DNA from: Flavobacteriaceae bacterium F08102
GTDB taxonomy: Bacteria > Bacteroidota > Bacteroidia > Flavobacteriales > Flavobacteriaceae
NCBI GenBank assembly: GCA_023015935.1
Contig: JALKAY010000004.1
Span: 186,001-250,000, forward strand
Direction: 5' to 3'
Length of the DNA stretch: 64,000 bases
Position numbers and translations under genes: made by a program. Below the pieces are notes generated by a model. That model was given only the letters and a program-made list of their open reading frames with translations, had not been told where the DNA came from and ran no database searches. Positions 39,254 to 48,660 of the stretch are shown here, piece after piece. Every line of letters starts with the position of its first letter. Position 1 is the first letter of the stretch.

Positions 39254-41803
39254 TTACCCACATTTAGATGAGCCACAATCTCTACAAGTCAAACATCCTT
39301 CTTGATAAATAAGGTTGGTTGAATTACAATTGGAACATGTTTTTCCTTTAACCTTAGTTCCATTTTGAATATATCTTTTCAATGCTCTTGCCACTCCATT
39401 TTTCCACGTATTGATCGATTCACTATCTAACTGTAAACTATTAATGAGATCCACCACTTTGTCTATGGGCATTCCGTGACGTAGGGTACTTGATATGAGT
39501 TTCGCATAGTTCCAATATTCAGGATTAAATTTATGAGAGAGTCCTTCTACCGTAGTTTTATACCCTTTTTTATTTACGTATTGAAAATCATAGCGGGAAG
39601 AACCATCTTCATTTCTGTTTTTTATTATAAGTCCTTTATTCACCCATCTTGGGATTAACAAGCCTTCTTCTTCATCGGCAAAACCCGTAAAAATTTCATA
39701 TGGTTTGTTTTCTACAATCCCTATAAATGCAATCCATTTTTCATTATTGTTTTGAAATCGAACTACGTCAGCACTTAATACTTGAGGCCTTTTTACCGGA
39801 AAAACGTAATTATCGTTCTTTGTTTCCTTCTCTTCGTTGTTTGAAATCAACACCCCAGAACGCGAACCGTCTCTGTAAACTGTAACTCCTTTACAGCCAA
39901 CCTCCCAGGCTTTAATATAAAGTTTACCCACTAATTCTTGCGAAACATCACTCGGTAAATTGATTGTAACACTGATAGAATGGTCAACCCATTTTTGGAT
40001 TTCTCCTTGCATTTTCACTTTACTAAGCCAATCTATATCATTAGAGGTTGCTTTATAATAGGGAGACACTTTTACCATCTCATTGAGTTCTTTTTGGTTG
40101 TAGTTCTTATGAGCATCATACCCATTCACTTCCATCCACTGTTTAAAACCGTGATGAAAAACAACAAATTCTTCCCAAGAATCACCTACTTCATCTACAA
40201 AATCAACCTTTGCATTTTGGTCATTGGGATTAATTTTTCTCCGTCTTGTGTAAAAGGGTGAAAATACCGGTTCAATTCCTGATGTCGTTTGACTCATCAA
40301 ACTCGTAGTTCCTGTTGGAGCGATGGTCAAAAGGGCTATATTTCTTCTACCGTATTTTACCATTTCTGCATAAAGTTCCTCATCAGCCGCTTTTAATCGT
40401 TGAATAAATGGGTTGTTTTGTTCTTTTTTGGCATCGTAAAAAGCAAAAGCACCTCTTTCTTTTGCCGTATGCACAGAGGCCCGATAAATCTCAATCGCTA
40501 GTGTTTTGTGTACTTTGGTTGAAAACTCATTCCCTTCTTCACTTCCATATCTAATTCCCAATGCAGCGAGCATATCTCCTTCAGCAGTTATACCGATCCC
40601 AGCTCTACGTCCTTCATAAGCTTTCTTGCGAATTTCCAACCACAAGTTTTTTTCTACGCGTTTAACCTCATCACTTTCAGGATCTGCATCAATTTTTTCA
40701 AGTATCCCATCAATTTTCTCTAATTCTAAATCAATAATATCATCCATAATACGCTGTGCCATTAGCGCATGTTCTTTAAACAACTCAAAATTAAAATAGG
40801 CCGACTCTGTAAATGGGTTTTCAACATAAGAGAACAAATTAATTGCGAGTAAACGACAAGAATCATAGGGGCATAAGGGTATTTCACCACAGGGATTTGT
40901 CGATACGGTCATATACCCTTCATCGACATAACAATCAGGAACAGATTCATGAATGATCGTATCCCAAAACAGAATTCCTGGTTCTGCAGATTTCCATGCA
41001 TTATGTACAATTTTATTCCAGAGTTCTCTAGCATTAATTTCTTTCGTGACTTTTGGATTATCACTGTGTATAGGGAATTTTTGAATATATGTTTTATTCA
41101 TTTTAACCGCCTCCATAAATTCATTATCAATGCGTACTGAAATATTCGCACCTGTCACCTTTCCTTCTTCTAATTTTGCATTGATAAAATCCTCCGCATC
41201 AGGATGATTTATAGATACTGTCAACATTAAAGCCCCTCTTCGTCCATCCTGAGCCACTTCGCGGGTAGAATTTGAATATCTAACCATAAATGGGACTAAA
41301 CCAGTAGATGTCAATGCCGAATTTTTTACCGGAGAACCTTTCGGTCGAATGTGCGACAGATCATGTCCTACCCCCCCTCGTCGTTTCATGAGCTGTACCT
41401 GTTCCTGATCATTTTTTAAAATGCTTCCATAAGAGTCATTCATTTCTGTAGAACCAATCACAAAACAGTTAGACAAAGAAGCAATTTGAAAATTATTTCC
41501 GATCCCAGCCATTGGACTTCCTTGCGGTATTATGTACTTGAAATTTCTCAATAAATCCATTAGCTGATCTTCAGAAAGCGGGTTCGGGTATTTTGCTTCT
41601 ATTCGAGCAATTTCCTTTGCAATTCTACGATGCATATCTTCAGGCGTCTTTTCGTAAAGATTATCAAAAGAATCCTTTAAAGCATACTTATTTATCCAAA
41701 CCCTAGCCGCAAGTTCATCTTTGTTAAAATATTCAAATGCGGCGTTAAATACGTCATCTGCAGTGTACGTATTAAGAGGAACAGGATCATCCTTTAATTT
41801 CAT
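39254..41803 (-). CDS. nrdJ: Adenosylcobalamin-dependent (class II) ribonucleotide reductase
   Basis: 849 residues. The glycyl/thiyl barrel is visible: GIGNNFQIASLSNCFVIGS, STNPCGEIPLCPY with an active-site Cys, NLPSDVSQELVGKLYIKAWE and SGRSGVLISNN. The C-terminus has the redox cysteine array CSNCNSTNLIYQ...CLTCRDCGSSKCG. Class II enzymes make deoxyribonucleotides with or without oxygen, so they suit growth under low oxygen. No B12 synthesis genes are nearby. A near-consensus promoter (TATACTTTG, one base too long in the spacer) lies about 50 bp upstream. Confidence 0.93.
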   Translation of the reverse strand: MKLKDDPVPLNTYTADDVFNAAFEYFNKDELAARVWINKYALKDSFDNLYEKTPEDMHRRIAKEIARIEAKYPNPLSEDQLMDLLRNFKYIIPQGSPMAGIGNNFQIASLSNCFVIGSTEMNDSYGSILKNDQEQVQLMKRRGGVGHDLSHIRPKGSPVKNSALTSTGLVPFMVRYSNSTREVAQDGRRGALMLTVSINHPDAEDFINAKLEEGKVTGANISVRIDNEFMEAVKMNKTYIQKFPIHSDNPKVTKEINARELWNKIVHNAWKSAEPGILFWDTIIHESVPDCYVDEGYMTVSTNPCGEIPLCPYDSCRLLAINLFSYVENPFTESAYFNFELFKEHALMAQRIMDDIIDLELEKIDGILEKIDADPESDEVKRVEKNLWLEIRKKAYEGRRAGIGITAEGDMLAALGIRYGSEEGNEFSTKVHKTLAIEIYRASVHTAKERGAFAFYDAKKEQNNPFIQRLKAADEELYAEMVKYGRRNIALLTIAPTGTTSLMSQTTSGIEPVFSPFYTRRRKINPNDQNAKVDFVDEVGDSWEEFVVFHHGFKQWMEVNGYDAHKNYNQKELNEMVKVSPYYKATSNDIDWLSKVKMQGEIQKWVDHSISVTINLPSDVSQELVGKLYIKAWEVGCKGVTVYRDGSRSGVLISNNEEKETKNDNYVFPVKRPQVLSADVVRFQNNNEKWIAFIGIVENKPYEIFTGFADEEEGLLIPRWVNKGLIIKNRNEDGSSRYDFQYVNKKGYKTTVEGLSHKFNPEYWNYAKLISSTLRHGMPIDKVVDLINSLQLDSESINTWKNGVARALKRYIQNGTKVKGKTCSNCNSTNLIYQEGCLTCRDCGSSKCG

Positions 41804-41959
41804 AATAGTAATGTGTTTTTCTGTATGAATTATTATTTTTTTATTCTACTAAAAAGCCCAAAGTATACATAATATATGTTTATACAAACAAACAAATTCG
41901 TATTTTTTTACGGCAGATTCCAATCGTCAAAATAACTGAATTCACATCCGTCAGAACTG

Positions 41960-41994
41960 AAAAAACTGCATAGGATTTCGCTTTATGCAGTTTT
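41960..41994 (-). terminator. Terminator hairpin downstream of the candidate small RNA
   Basis: AAAACTGCATA pairs with TATGCAGTTTT in a perfect 11-bp stem around an 11-nt loop, with a six-T run on the minus strand. It could also work on the plus strand, but the T-run is poorer there. Confidence 0.6.
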
Positions 41995-42200
41995 AAAATG
42001 CAACTCCATGTATCTAAAAATACTTGTAATGAATGGTGATACTTTTTAGTACTTAACTCTTTGCTTTCTATTTACTTTTTCCCCTTAAGGAATAACCTTA
42101 AATTTAATTATCCCTTTCTTTGAAACATAAATTCAACGACCTACGTTGGTATCAACCTAAGCGTTGCCATGTGTCCTGAAGAACCATTGAAAAATTCAGT
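41960..42200 (-). ncRNA. Candidate Fnr-controlled small RNA
   Basis: The minus strand has an operator of the same ATGAY-N4-RTCAT form at 42235-42248. At the same 30-bp distance the -7-like sequence AATCTTTA is a weaker match (4 of 6 fixed bases). The stretch to 41960 has no gene but ends in a perfect 11-bp terminator stem (41962-41972 with 41984-41994) followed by TTTTTT. The three signals together predict a transcript of about 240 nt. An alternative is an unprotected regulatory region for nrdJ. Confidence 0.3.
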
Positions 42201-42234
42201 TTCGTAAAGATTAAAATTACGCTATTTTTAACAT

Positions 42235-42248
42235 ATGACAAAAGTCAT
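42235..42248. promoter_or_regulatory. Fnr-type operator upstream of the candidate small RNA
   Basis: ATGACAAAAGTCAT is the fourth copy of ATGAY-N4-RTCAT. It is 432 bp from the nrdJ start, so it is more likely to drive a transcript starting near 42200 than nrdJ directly. The matching -7 element is weak (AATCTTTA). Confidence 0.4.
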
Positions 42249-42475
42249 AAAATTATAAATCCTAACAACTTTTAAACAGCGTACAAATTTACACAAGAAT
42301 TCCTCAACAAACGTATTTCTTTTTCCTTTACTATTGAAATATATTAGGGGCAATATCCACCGTGGTTAAGCGCGAATACGGTTTTTACGAATTAATTTCT
42401 TGGCAAAAAAATAGCTATGGCGTCATTAAGATAACGTATAAGCGTTTTAAAAATACTTAAGTTCATTGAGTTTTA

Positions 42476-43180
42476 TTATTTACAAACCTCTACGCTATTA
42501 CTTATTTGAAGTTGTATGGTTGTAGGAGAAATATAAGGAATCCCAAGGTCAAGACCACGTAGAATAAAAAGGATGCCTAGCGTTACAATAAAGAAGGGTA
42601 AAACCCTTTGTAATTTATTTCGCAATGTTTGTGAAAAAAGTGTTTTGGAATAAATTGCCAAACTCATTAAAGGCACTGTACCAAGTCCAAAAACAGTCAT
42701 ATACACCATTCCACTTCCTAAAGCTCCAGTTGCGATTGCTCCAAACAATGCCATATACACCATTCCACAAGGCAAGAGACCATTTAGCACACCGACCGTA
42801 TAAATTGATGAGGCTTTACGCTGTTTCAACTGTAAGCCTAACTGTTGTTTAAGCTTAGCTATGCCCTTAAAGAGAAAATTAGTTCCACTGTATTTAGCAA
42901 AAAAATTACTCGGCAGTAAGGCTATCACAATCATCACTACCCCTAAAAGTATTGACAATCGCTGTTGGAATCCAGCCATAAAAAGCCCTTTCCCAATCAG
43001 CCCAAAAACCAGCCCTAACGAAGCGTAGGTAGTAATTCTACCTAAATGATATAACAGGGTTAAATGGGTACTTTTCTTAACATTAGACTTATCAATGGGT
43101 AAAATAAATGCAATCGGGCCACACATCCCCACACAGTGTACACTGCTTAAAATTCCTAAGATGAGGGCAGAATACATCAT
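42476..43180 (-). CDS. SafE/DsbD_2-type membrane protein of the cbb3 oxidase cluster
   Basis: 234 residues with six to seven membrane segments. HCVGMCGP (about 15-22) and LLPCGMVYMA (about 140) are the paired cysteine motifs of the DsbD_2/SafE-like transporters found in cbb3 clusters, thought to handle copper or thiols for oxidase assembly. It starts 2 nt after ccoH's stop and is the last gene of the operon. Confidence 0.85.
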   Translation of the reverse strand: MMYSALILGILSSVHCVGMCGPIAFILPIDKSNVKKSTHLTLLYHLGRITTYASLGLVFGLIGKGLFMAGFQQRLSILLGVVMIVIALLPSNFFAKYSGTNFLFKGIAKLKQQLGLQLKQRKASSIYTVGVLNGLLPCGMVYMALFGAIATGALGSGMVYMTVFGLGTVPLMSLAIYSKTLFSQTLRNKLQRVLPFFIVTLGILFILRGLDLGIPYISPTTIQLQISNSVEVCK

Positions 43181-43182
43181 GT

Positions 43183-43632
43183 TTAATAAACGATTGATTT
43201 TTTATATAAATACGCTTTACCCATGTCTTTCCAAGTTAATTTAATATCCCAACGACCGTCAACCAACTTTTGATCAGGTATGAGTAAAGTGTAGGTATTA
43301 GAAAGGACGAATGGATAGTCCACATCTAAACTTTGGTTTGACGGTCTGTAAAGGGATATCATTCCTTTTATCTCTTTATGTTGAAAGTATTTCGGGAAGC
43401 TTATTTCGATACCTTCTTCAGTTTTAACGAGCTTCATTTCGCGTTTAACCTCCAAGGTATTGGTAAGTTTCTCAATATCTTGTTGGTACATCAACTCATC
43501 TTTATAATATTCTTCTGACACCATTTCATGGGCATAATCCTTATTGGTAGCTGCTTTGATAACAAAGTACAATATAAAACTCATAAAAAGCACAAATGCA
43601 ATTACGATGCCTGTTCCCCAATTTACTTTCAT
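43183..43632 (-). CDS. ccoH: CcoH (FixH) cbb3 assembly protein
   Basis: 149 residues: a single N-terminal membrane helix (about 6-26) and a periplasmic domain (MVSEEYYKDELMYQQDIEKL, IKLTWKDMGKAYLYKK) of the FixH family. It is needed for stable assembly of cbb3 oxidase. It lies 10 nt from ccoG and 2 nt from the SafE gene. Confidence 0.85.
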   Translation of the reverse strand: MKVNWGTGIVIAFVLFMSFILYFVIKAATNKDYAHEMVSEEYYKDELMYQQDIEKLTNTLEVKREMKLVKTEEGIEISFPKYFQHKEIKGMISLYRPSNQSLDVDYPFVLSNTYTLLIPDQKLVDGRWDIKLTWKDMGKAYLYKKSIVY

Positions 43633-43642
43633 ACAATTCGTT

Positions 43643-45061
43643 TTAAAAATGTGTTGGACCTAAAAAATTGGTCGTTGTAGTTTCAATAAGTTTATCCTTG
43701 ACAAAAATGCCAATTTTAATTTTCTCTTTACTCGATTTCAGCTTACTTTTAGGAATCTCAACAAAGATGGTCCCTTCTGTTAAGGCCTGATTTGGCACAG
43801 TTAATGCTGCATCACCTACCAGTTGAATTTCTCCTGGATGAGACAATAATTTAATAGAAATATCAGAAATTGTATCCGTCGTTTTATTGATTAATTTGTA
43901 CGTAAAAACATTACTCACAATTTGATTTTCCTTGAGCTCATACAATTGGCCTGGGAGTCTAAAAACAGTAGCTTGAATATCACTTCTAATAAAAATTAAC
44001 AAAATTAATACAGCTGTTAAAATAGACAATACGGCGGTATAACCTTTCATTCTCCAAGTAAACCCTGGTTTTTTTTGTTCAGAGATATTTAGCTCAGAAT
44101 CAAAGCGTATTAGGCCTTTTGGCAAATTAACCTTTTCCATAATATGATCACAGGCATCAATACAGGCCGTACAATTAACACATTCTAATTGAGTACCATT
44201 TCGGATATCAATTCCTGTAGGACAAACGTCGACACATTGATGACAATCAATACAATCTCCTTTACCAACAGCTGCTCTATCTTCATTCTTTTTGAATTTA
44301 GCGCGACCTTTTTCCCTTTCTCCTCGCTTGTAATCGTAGGCAACCACGATAGATTGTTCGTCCAGTAGTACACTTTGTAAACGTCCGTACGGACAGGCAA
44401 TCACACATACTTGCTCTCTAAACCAAGTAAAGACAAAATAGAATAAGGTCGTGAAAATTAATAGCGAAATTAATCCAGTTAAATGATTCAACGGCGAATC
44501 AGAAATAATTTCGAACAGCTGATCACTTCCGATTAAATAGGCTAAAAACACATTGGCAATAAAAAAAGATATGGCCGCAAAAATAGTGTGTTTTAGTACC
44601 CGTTTACGAATTTTTTCTGGAGTCCATCCTTGTTTTTTAAGCCTAATTTGCGCTCCTCTATCACCGTCAATCCAATACTCAATTTTACGAAATACCATTT
44701 CCATAAAAATGGTTTGGGGACAAATCCACCCACAAAAAACACGTCCAAAAGCCACTGTAAACAAGGTAATAAACACGACTCCTATCAGCATGACTAATAC
44801 AAGAATATAAAAATCCTGAGGCCAGAAAGGAGATCCGAAAATTGAAAATCGTCGTTCGAGTATATTAAATAAAAGAAATTGATTTCCATTCACTTTCACA
44901 AATGGAGCCGCTATAAAAAAGATCAGTAATACCCAACTTACATAGGTACGATAAGTATAATAGCGTCCTTTGGGTTTCTTCGGGAAAATCCACGCCCGTT
45001 TACCCTTATCGTCGACCGTGGCGATAGCATCTCTAAAACTTTCTTTCTGTTGATCACTCAT
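43643..45061 (-). CDS. ccoG: CcoG (FixG/RdxA) Fe-S membrane protein
   Basis: 472 residues. Five or six membrane segments with an internal CGWICPQTIFMEM and EQVCVIACPYGRLQSVL. A ferredoxin-like part carries two 4Fe-4S cysteine sets (CIDCHQCVDVCPTGIDI and CVNCTACIDACDHIM, about 268-313), then an Ig-like periplasmic domain. It reduces Cu(II) for cbb3 oxidase maturation. It is 29 bp from ccoP. Confidence 0.93.
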   Translation of the reverse strand: MSDQQKESFRDAIATVDDKGKRAWIFPKKPKGRYYTYRTYVSWVLLIFFIAAPFVKVNGNQFLLFNILERRFSIFGSPFWPQDFYILVLVMLIGVVFITLFTVAFGRVFCGWICPQTIFMEMVFRKIEYWIDGDRGAQIRLKKQGWTPEKIRKRVLKHTIFAAISFFIANVFLAYLIGSDQLFEIISDSPLNHLTGLISLLIFTTLFYFVFTWFREQVCVIACPYGRLQSVLLDEQSIVVAYDYKRGEREKGRAKFKKNEDRAAVGKGDCIDCHQCVDVCPTGIDIRNGTQLECVNCTACIDACDHIMEKVNLPKGLIRFDSELNISEQKKPGFTWRMKGYTAVLSILTAVLILLIFIRSDIQATVFRLPGQLYELKENQIVSNVFTYKLINKTTDTISDISIKLLSHPGEIQLVGDAALTVPNQALTEGTIFVEIPKSKLKSSKEKIKIGIFVKDKLIETTTTNFLGPTHF

Positions 45062-45090
45062 GCTATTTTATTAAATGGTTGCTAATCCCC

Positions 45091-45948
45091 CTACTCTTCA
45101 GTCCACAATTCTCCTTCTTTGGCTTTGGGCTTTTTAGGTGTTGTTCCTTGTAAGGACAAAACATAACTGGCTACTTGTTGAATTTTTTCAGGGCTCAAAC
45201 TATTTTTCCAAGCAATCATTCCTTTTCCATCACGGCCTCCTTCAGAAATTGTATTAAAAATGTTTTTAATGCCTCCTCCAAGAATCCAGTATTCATCCGT
45301 TAGGTTCGGCCCAATAGACCCACCTCCATCGGCCATATGACAAATGGCACAATTTTGTTTAAATATTTTTTTACCAGCCTCGGTATCTGAACTTACCGTT
45401 ACAGAATTAGCATCTAATGTATTAGGATTTTGACGTTTATATAATTCAACTTCAATTTTTGCTTTAGCCATTTCGTTTTCATATTTAGTGATTTGATTAT
45501 CCCCACCAAGAATGTGATAATAACCTAAATAAAGAAAGGCAAAAACAATAGACACATAAAATCCATATAACCACCACGGCGGTAATGCATTATCCAGTTC
45601 CTTAATTCCGTCATAATCGTGGTCCAATAAAATATCCTCTTCTTCTTCAAGAGGTTTGGACTTCCACATCTTTTTCAGCCATCCTTTAAATCCACTTTCC
45701 CCCTCCACGTTCATTGCTGCCTGTTGCGCTTCAAATTCATCTTTTGTCAAATGAATATTTTGTGTTGCTTGAATAATACCATCAACCGCAATTAACCCAA
45801 TAAAGGCAAAGATTAAGAATAAGGTCACTGAAGGGTTACTGACAAAGGCAGGATCTGGTCCTGTTTTAAAATTAGCTTCCGTGACAATAAAGATGATAGC
45901 AAAGATGACAAAAATGCGTACTAAACGCGAGGTTGAATTATTTTTCAT
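45091..45948 (-). CDS. ccoP: CcoP, cbb3 oxidase subunit III with one haem c
   Basis: 285 residues from the ATG at 45948; a TTG 21 bases upstream is in frame but unlikely. Membrane segments about 10-25 and 43-60, then 130-145. A single cytochrome c motif CAICH (200-204) with Met in GKGMIAWKN serves one haem, whereas proteobacterial CcoP has two. The gene overlaps the end of ccoQ by 11 nt. It donates electrons from a cytochrome to CcoNO; the shortened form suggests a simplified electron path. Confidence 0.92.
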   Translation of the reverse strand: MKNNSTSRLVRIFVIFAIIFIVTEANFKTGPDPAFVSNPSVTLFLIFAFIGLIAVDGIIQATQNIHLTKDEFEAQQAAMNVEGESGFKGWLKKMWKSKPLEEEEDILLDHDYDGIKELDNALPPWWLYGFYVSIVFAFLYLGYYHILGGDNQITKYENEMAKAKIEVELYKRQNPNTLDANSVTVSSDTEAGKKIFKQNCAICHMADGGGSIGPNLTDEYWILGGGIKNIFNTISEGGRDGKGMIAWKNSLSPEKIQQVASYVLSLQGTTPKKPKAKEGELWTEE

Positions 45949-46126
45949 AAGGCTCGTTATTTGATTCAAAGGGAATTCGACTTACTTTTTCGATATAGGA
46001 TTTTTTTGATTTTAGTACCCACCAAAACAATCCCGTAAAGAATAGGAAGAAAATCAATAAGGAAATAATTGGATAAATCGCTACATGATCTATCGTTTCC
46101 ATATAATGTTTTATAAATTTTAGCAT
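45938..46126 (-). CDS. ccoQ: CcoQ-like small subunit
   Basis: 62 residues with one membrane helix (about 17-38, IYPIISLLIFFLFFTGLFWWVL) and a charged tail, the typical CcoQ form. It lies 5 nt after the ccoNO stop and overlaps ccoP by 11 nt. CcoQ stabilises the cbb3 complex. Confidence 0.8.
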   Translation of the reverse strand: MLKFIKHYMETIDHVAIYPIISLLIFFLFFTGLFWWVLKSKKSYIEKVSRIPFESNNEPYEK

Positions 46127-46131
46127 GACGT

Positions 46132-48327
46132 TTATTCGTTTGAGGTAGTTAAATCCTTCACTTTTATATCCGTACCGAGACGTTGTAAATAGGCTATTAG
46201 CGCAACAATTTCTCGTTCATTCATTTCTAAAAAGGCTTCATTATTAGCTTCAGCTGCTGCTTTATCCGCTTCATAACTCTCGACAAAGGTTGGATCATCG
46301 TACAAGTTCTTTTCTATAGCTAATGCTTGCGTTCTAATAGCTTCTCTAGCTGATTCCACTTCTTCTTGTGTATAGGGAACTCCTAAGCTAATCATTGCAT
46401 TCATCTTCGTTTCAATATCATCATAATAAAGCGCATTTTCAATTAACCAAGGATACTTTGGCATAATAGATCCCGGCGAGGTACTAGAAGGATCAATTAG
46501 ATGTTTAAAGTGCCAGCTATCACTATATTTTCCTCCTACCCGATGTAAATCTGGTCCAGTTCGTTTAGATCCCCATAAGAATGGATGGTCATAAACATAT
46601 TCTCCTGCTTTAGAATACTCTCCATATCGCTCAACTTCAGATCTAAAAGGTCTTACCATTTGTGAGTGACAGCCAACACAACCTTCTCGTATATAGAGAT
46701 CTCTACCTACTAATTCGAGTGGGGTATAAGGTTTTACACTAGAAATGGTCGGTATATTTGATTCAACCATTAAGGTTGGTACAATTTGTACAATTCCTCC
46801 TACTAAAATTGCAAGGGTTGCAAAAATGGTCAATTGCACTGGTTTGCGCTCTAAACGAGCATGCCATCCTTCACCTACTAATTTTCCTCTTTTAGATATT
46901 TTTGCTAATGCTGGGGCTTCTGCGAACTCATCTTCTACACTGCTTCCAGCTTTAATCGTTTTAATTACGTTAAATAGCATCATTATCGCACCAGTTATAT
47001 AGAGTGTTCCACCGATGGCTCTCATGGTATACATCGGCATAATTTGGGTCACTGTTTCTAAGAAATTCCCATAGACAAGGGTTCCATCAGGATTAAAATC
47101 TTTCCACATTAAAGCTTGGGTAAATCCAGCAACATAGAGTGGTAAGGCGTATAATATGATTCCTAAAGTACCGATCCAAAAATGGGTATTTGCCAATTTA
47201 AGAGAATATAATTTTGTTTTAAACATTCGCGGAATTAACCAATAAATCATCCCAAATGTTAAAAAACCGTTCCATGCAAGGGCTCCCACATGCACGTGTG
47301 CAACAATCCAGTCTGTATAATGCGCTATGGCATTTACCCCTTTTATAGATAAGGTTGGACCTTCAAAAGTGGCCATCCCATATCCTGTAATGGCTACTAC
47401 CATAAACTTAAGTACCGGATCAATTCGCACTTTATCCCAAGCACCTCTTAAGGTAAGTAAACCGTTAATCATTCCTCCCCAAGACGGCATCAATAGCATC
47501 ACAGAGAAAACTACACCTAAATTTTGTGCCCATTCAGGGAGTGCTGTATATAACAGGTGATGAGGACCAGCCCAGATGTAAATAAAAATCAACGACCAGA
47601 AGTGAACAATCGAAAGTCGATAGGAGTAAATTGGTCTATTAGCCGCTTTAGGTACGAAATAGTACATTAACCCTAAAAAGGGTGTCGTTAAGAAAAAAGC
47701 CACCGCATTGTGTCCATACCACCATTGTACCAAGGCATCTTGCACCCCTGCATAAACAGAATAACTCTTAAACATTCCTACAGGCAAAGCAAGACTATTA
47801 AATATATGCAATACTGCAACCGTCACAAACGTAGCGAGGTAAAACCAAATAGCCACATATAAATGACGTTCTCTTCGTTTCAGAATTGTAGCAATCATAT
47901 TAATTCCAAACACCACCCAAATAAGGGCAATTGCAATATCAAATGGCCATTCTAATTCGGCGTATTCCTTACTACTTGTATAACCTAAAGGAAGTGTAAT
48001 TGCAGCTCCAACAATAATTAATTGCCATCCCCAGAAATTTATCTTACTCAAGAGATCACTGAACATTCTTGTTTTTAACAAACGTTGAAGGGAATAATAA
48101 ACACCGGCAAAAATTGCATTTCCGACAAAGGCAAAAATCACAGCATTCGTGTGCAATGGTCTTAATCGCCCAAAACTCAGCCATGAAATTCCTTCCATAT
48201 AATTAGGAAAAATAAAGAGAAAGGCTAGCATTAAGCCTACTGTCATTCCTATAATACCCCAAAAGATTGTGGCATATAAAAAGTTTTTTACAATCTTTTG
48301 GTCATAATAAAATTGTTGCATTTCCAT
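46132..48327 (-). CDS. ccoN: Fused CcoN-CcoO, cbb3 oxidase subunits I and II
   Basis: 731 residues. The CcoN part (about 1-475) has haem/CuB histidines in RPLHTN (59), WWYGHNAV (206), GPHHL (256-257) and AHVHVG (344, 346). A soluble CcoO part follows: a membrane helix (about 500-516), then CVGCH (550-554) with MPKYPW. Fusion of the two subunits is usual in Bacteroidota. It reduces O2 to water with high affinity. Start 3 nt after the ccoS stop. Confidence 0.95.
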   Translation of the reverse strand: MEMQQFYYDQKIVKNFLYATIFWGIIGMTVGLMLAFLFIFPNYMEGISWLSFGRLRPLHTNAVIFAFVGNAIFAGVYYSLQRLLKTRMFSDLLSKINFWGWQLIIVGAAITLPLGYTSSKEYAELEWPFDIAIALIWVVFGINMIATILKRRERHLYVAIWFYLATFVTVAVLHIFNSLALPVGMFKSYSVYAGVQDALVQWWYGHNAVAFFLTTPFLGLMYYFVPKAANRPIYSYRLSIVHFWSLIFIYIWAGPHHLLYTALPEWAQNLGVVFSVMLLMPSWGGMINGLLTLRGAWDKVRIDPVLKFMVVAITGYGMATFEGPTLSIKGVNAIAHYTDWIVAHVHVGALAWNGFLTFGMIYWLIPRMFKTKLYSLKLANTHFWIGTLGIILYALPLYVAGFTQALMWKDFNPDGTLVYGNFLETVTQIMPMYTMRAIGGTLYITGAIMMLFNVIKTIKAGSSVEDEFAEAPALAKISKRGKLVGEGWHARLERKPVQLTIFATLAILVGGIVQIVPTLMVESNIPTISSVKPYTPLELVGRDLYIREGCVGCHSQMVRPFRSEVERYGEYSKAGEYVYDHPFLWGSKRTGPDLHRVGGKYSDSWHFKHLIDPSSTSPGSIMPKYPWLIENALYYDDIETKMNAMISLGVPYTQEEVESAREAIRTQALAIEKNLYDDPTFVESYEADKAAAEANNEAFLEMNEREIVALIAYLQRLGTDIKVKDLTTSNE

Positions 48328-48330
48328 AGG

Positions 48331-48513
48331 TTATTCTTTTGTAGTAGATTTTGGTTTATTTTTTTTAGTTGATTTATGGGAATCAAATAACATGCGAATT
48401 GAAGGTGTATAGGCGTCGTCAAATTGTCCACTTCTCACAGCAATAATGAAAAATGTAAAAAAAACCACAGCTATCACCAGACTTACTGAAATTAAAATAT
48501 AAATAACACTCAT
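48331..48513 (-). CDS. ccoS: CcoS, cbb3 assembly protein
   Basis: 60 residues with one membrane helix (about 5-25) and the motif AVRSGQFDDAYTPSIRMLFD of CcoS. It is needed to insert haem and CuB into the oxidase. It is the first gene of the operon. Confidence 0.88.
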   Translation of the reverse strand: MSVIYILISVSLVIAVVFFTFFIIAVRSGQFDDAYTPSIRMLFDSHKSTKKNKPKSTTKE

Positions 48514-48594
48514 AACTATACCTGATCTTATCCTTTTTACGCAATAGTTTATCTATGATCCATTATAGTAGATAATTGCCTTAATAAGGTAAAA

Positions 48595-48602
48595 CAAAGA
48601 TA
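48595..48602 (-). promoter_or_regulatory. -7 element of the cco operon
   Basis: The minus strand reads TATCTTTG, a full TANNTTTG match. Transcription would begin near 48590, giving a leader of about 77 nt before ccoS. Confidence 0.6.
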
Positions 48603-48624
48603 AAATGAAGATTATCTACAAAAT

Positions 48625-48638
48625 ATGACAATTATCAT
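48625..48638. promoter_or_regulatory. Fnr-type operator of the cco promoter (class II position)
   Basis: ATGACAATTATCAT. Its edge is exactly 30 bp from the last base of the -7 element on the minus strand, the same distance as at the nos promoter, so its centre is near -41.5. Confidence 0.65.
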
Positions 48639-48660
48639 GTTTAAAAAAAAGTTCAAATCG

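Larger units (their letters stand above)
41804..42475. other. Gene-free stretch of 672 bp upstream of nrdJ
   Basis: No frame longer than about 12 codons with a credible start is seen on the minus strand here. Contents: a near-consensus promoter for nrdJ (about 41853-41861), a bidirectional hairpin (41960-41994), a proposed Fnr operator (42235-42248), and a featureless part up to the SafE gene stop. I found no match to the B12 box of a cobalamin riboswitch. Confidence 0.5.

Noticed and set aside
41804-42205. Cobalamin riboswitch upstream of the B12-dependent reductase
   Set aside because: No match to the B12 box or the conserved core was seen on the minus strand, and the terminator hairpin at 41960 does not overlap such a structure.
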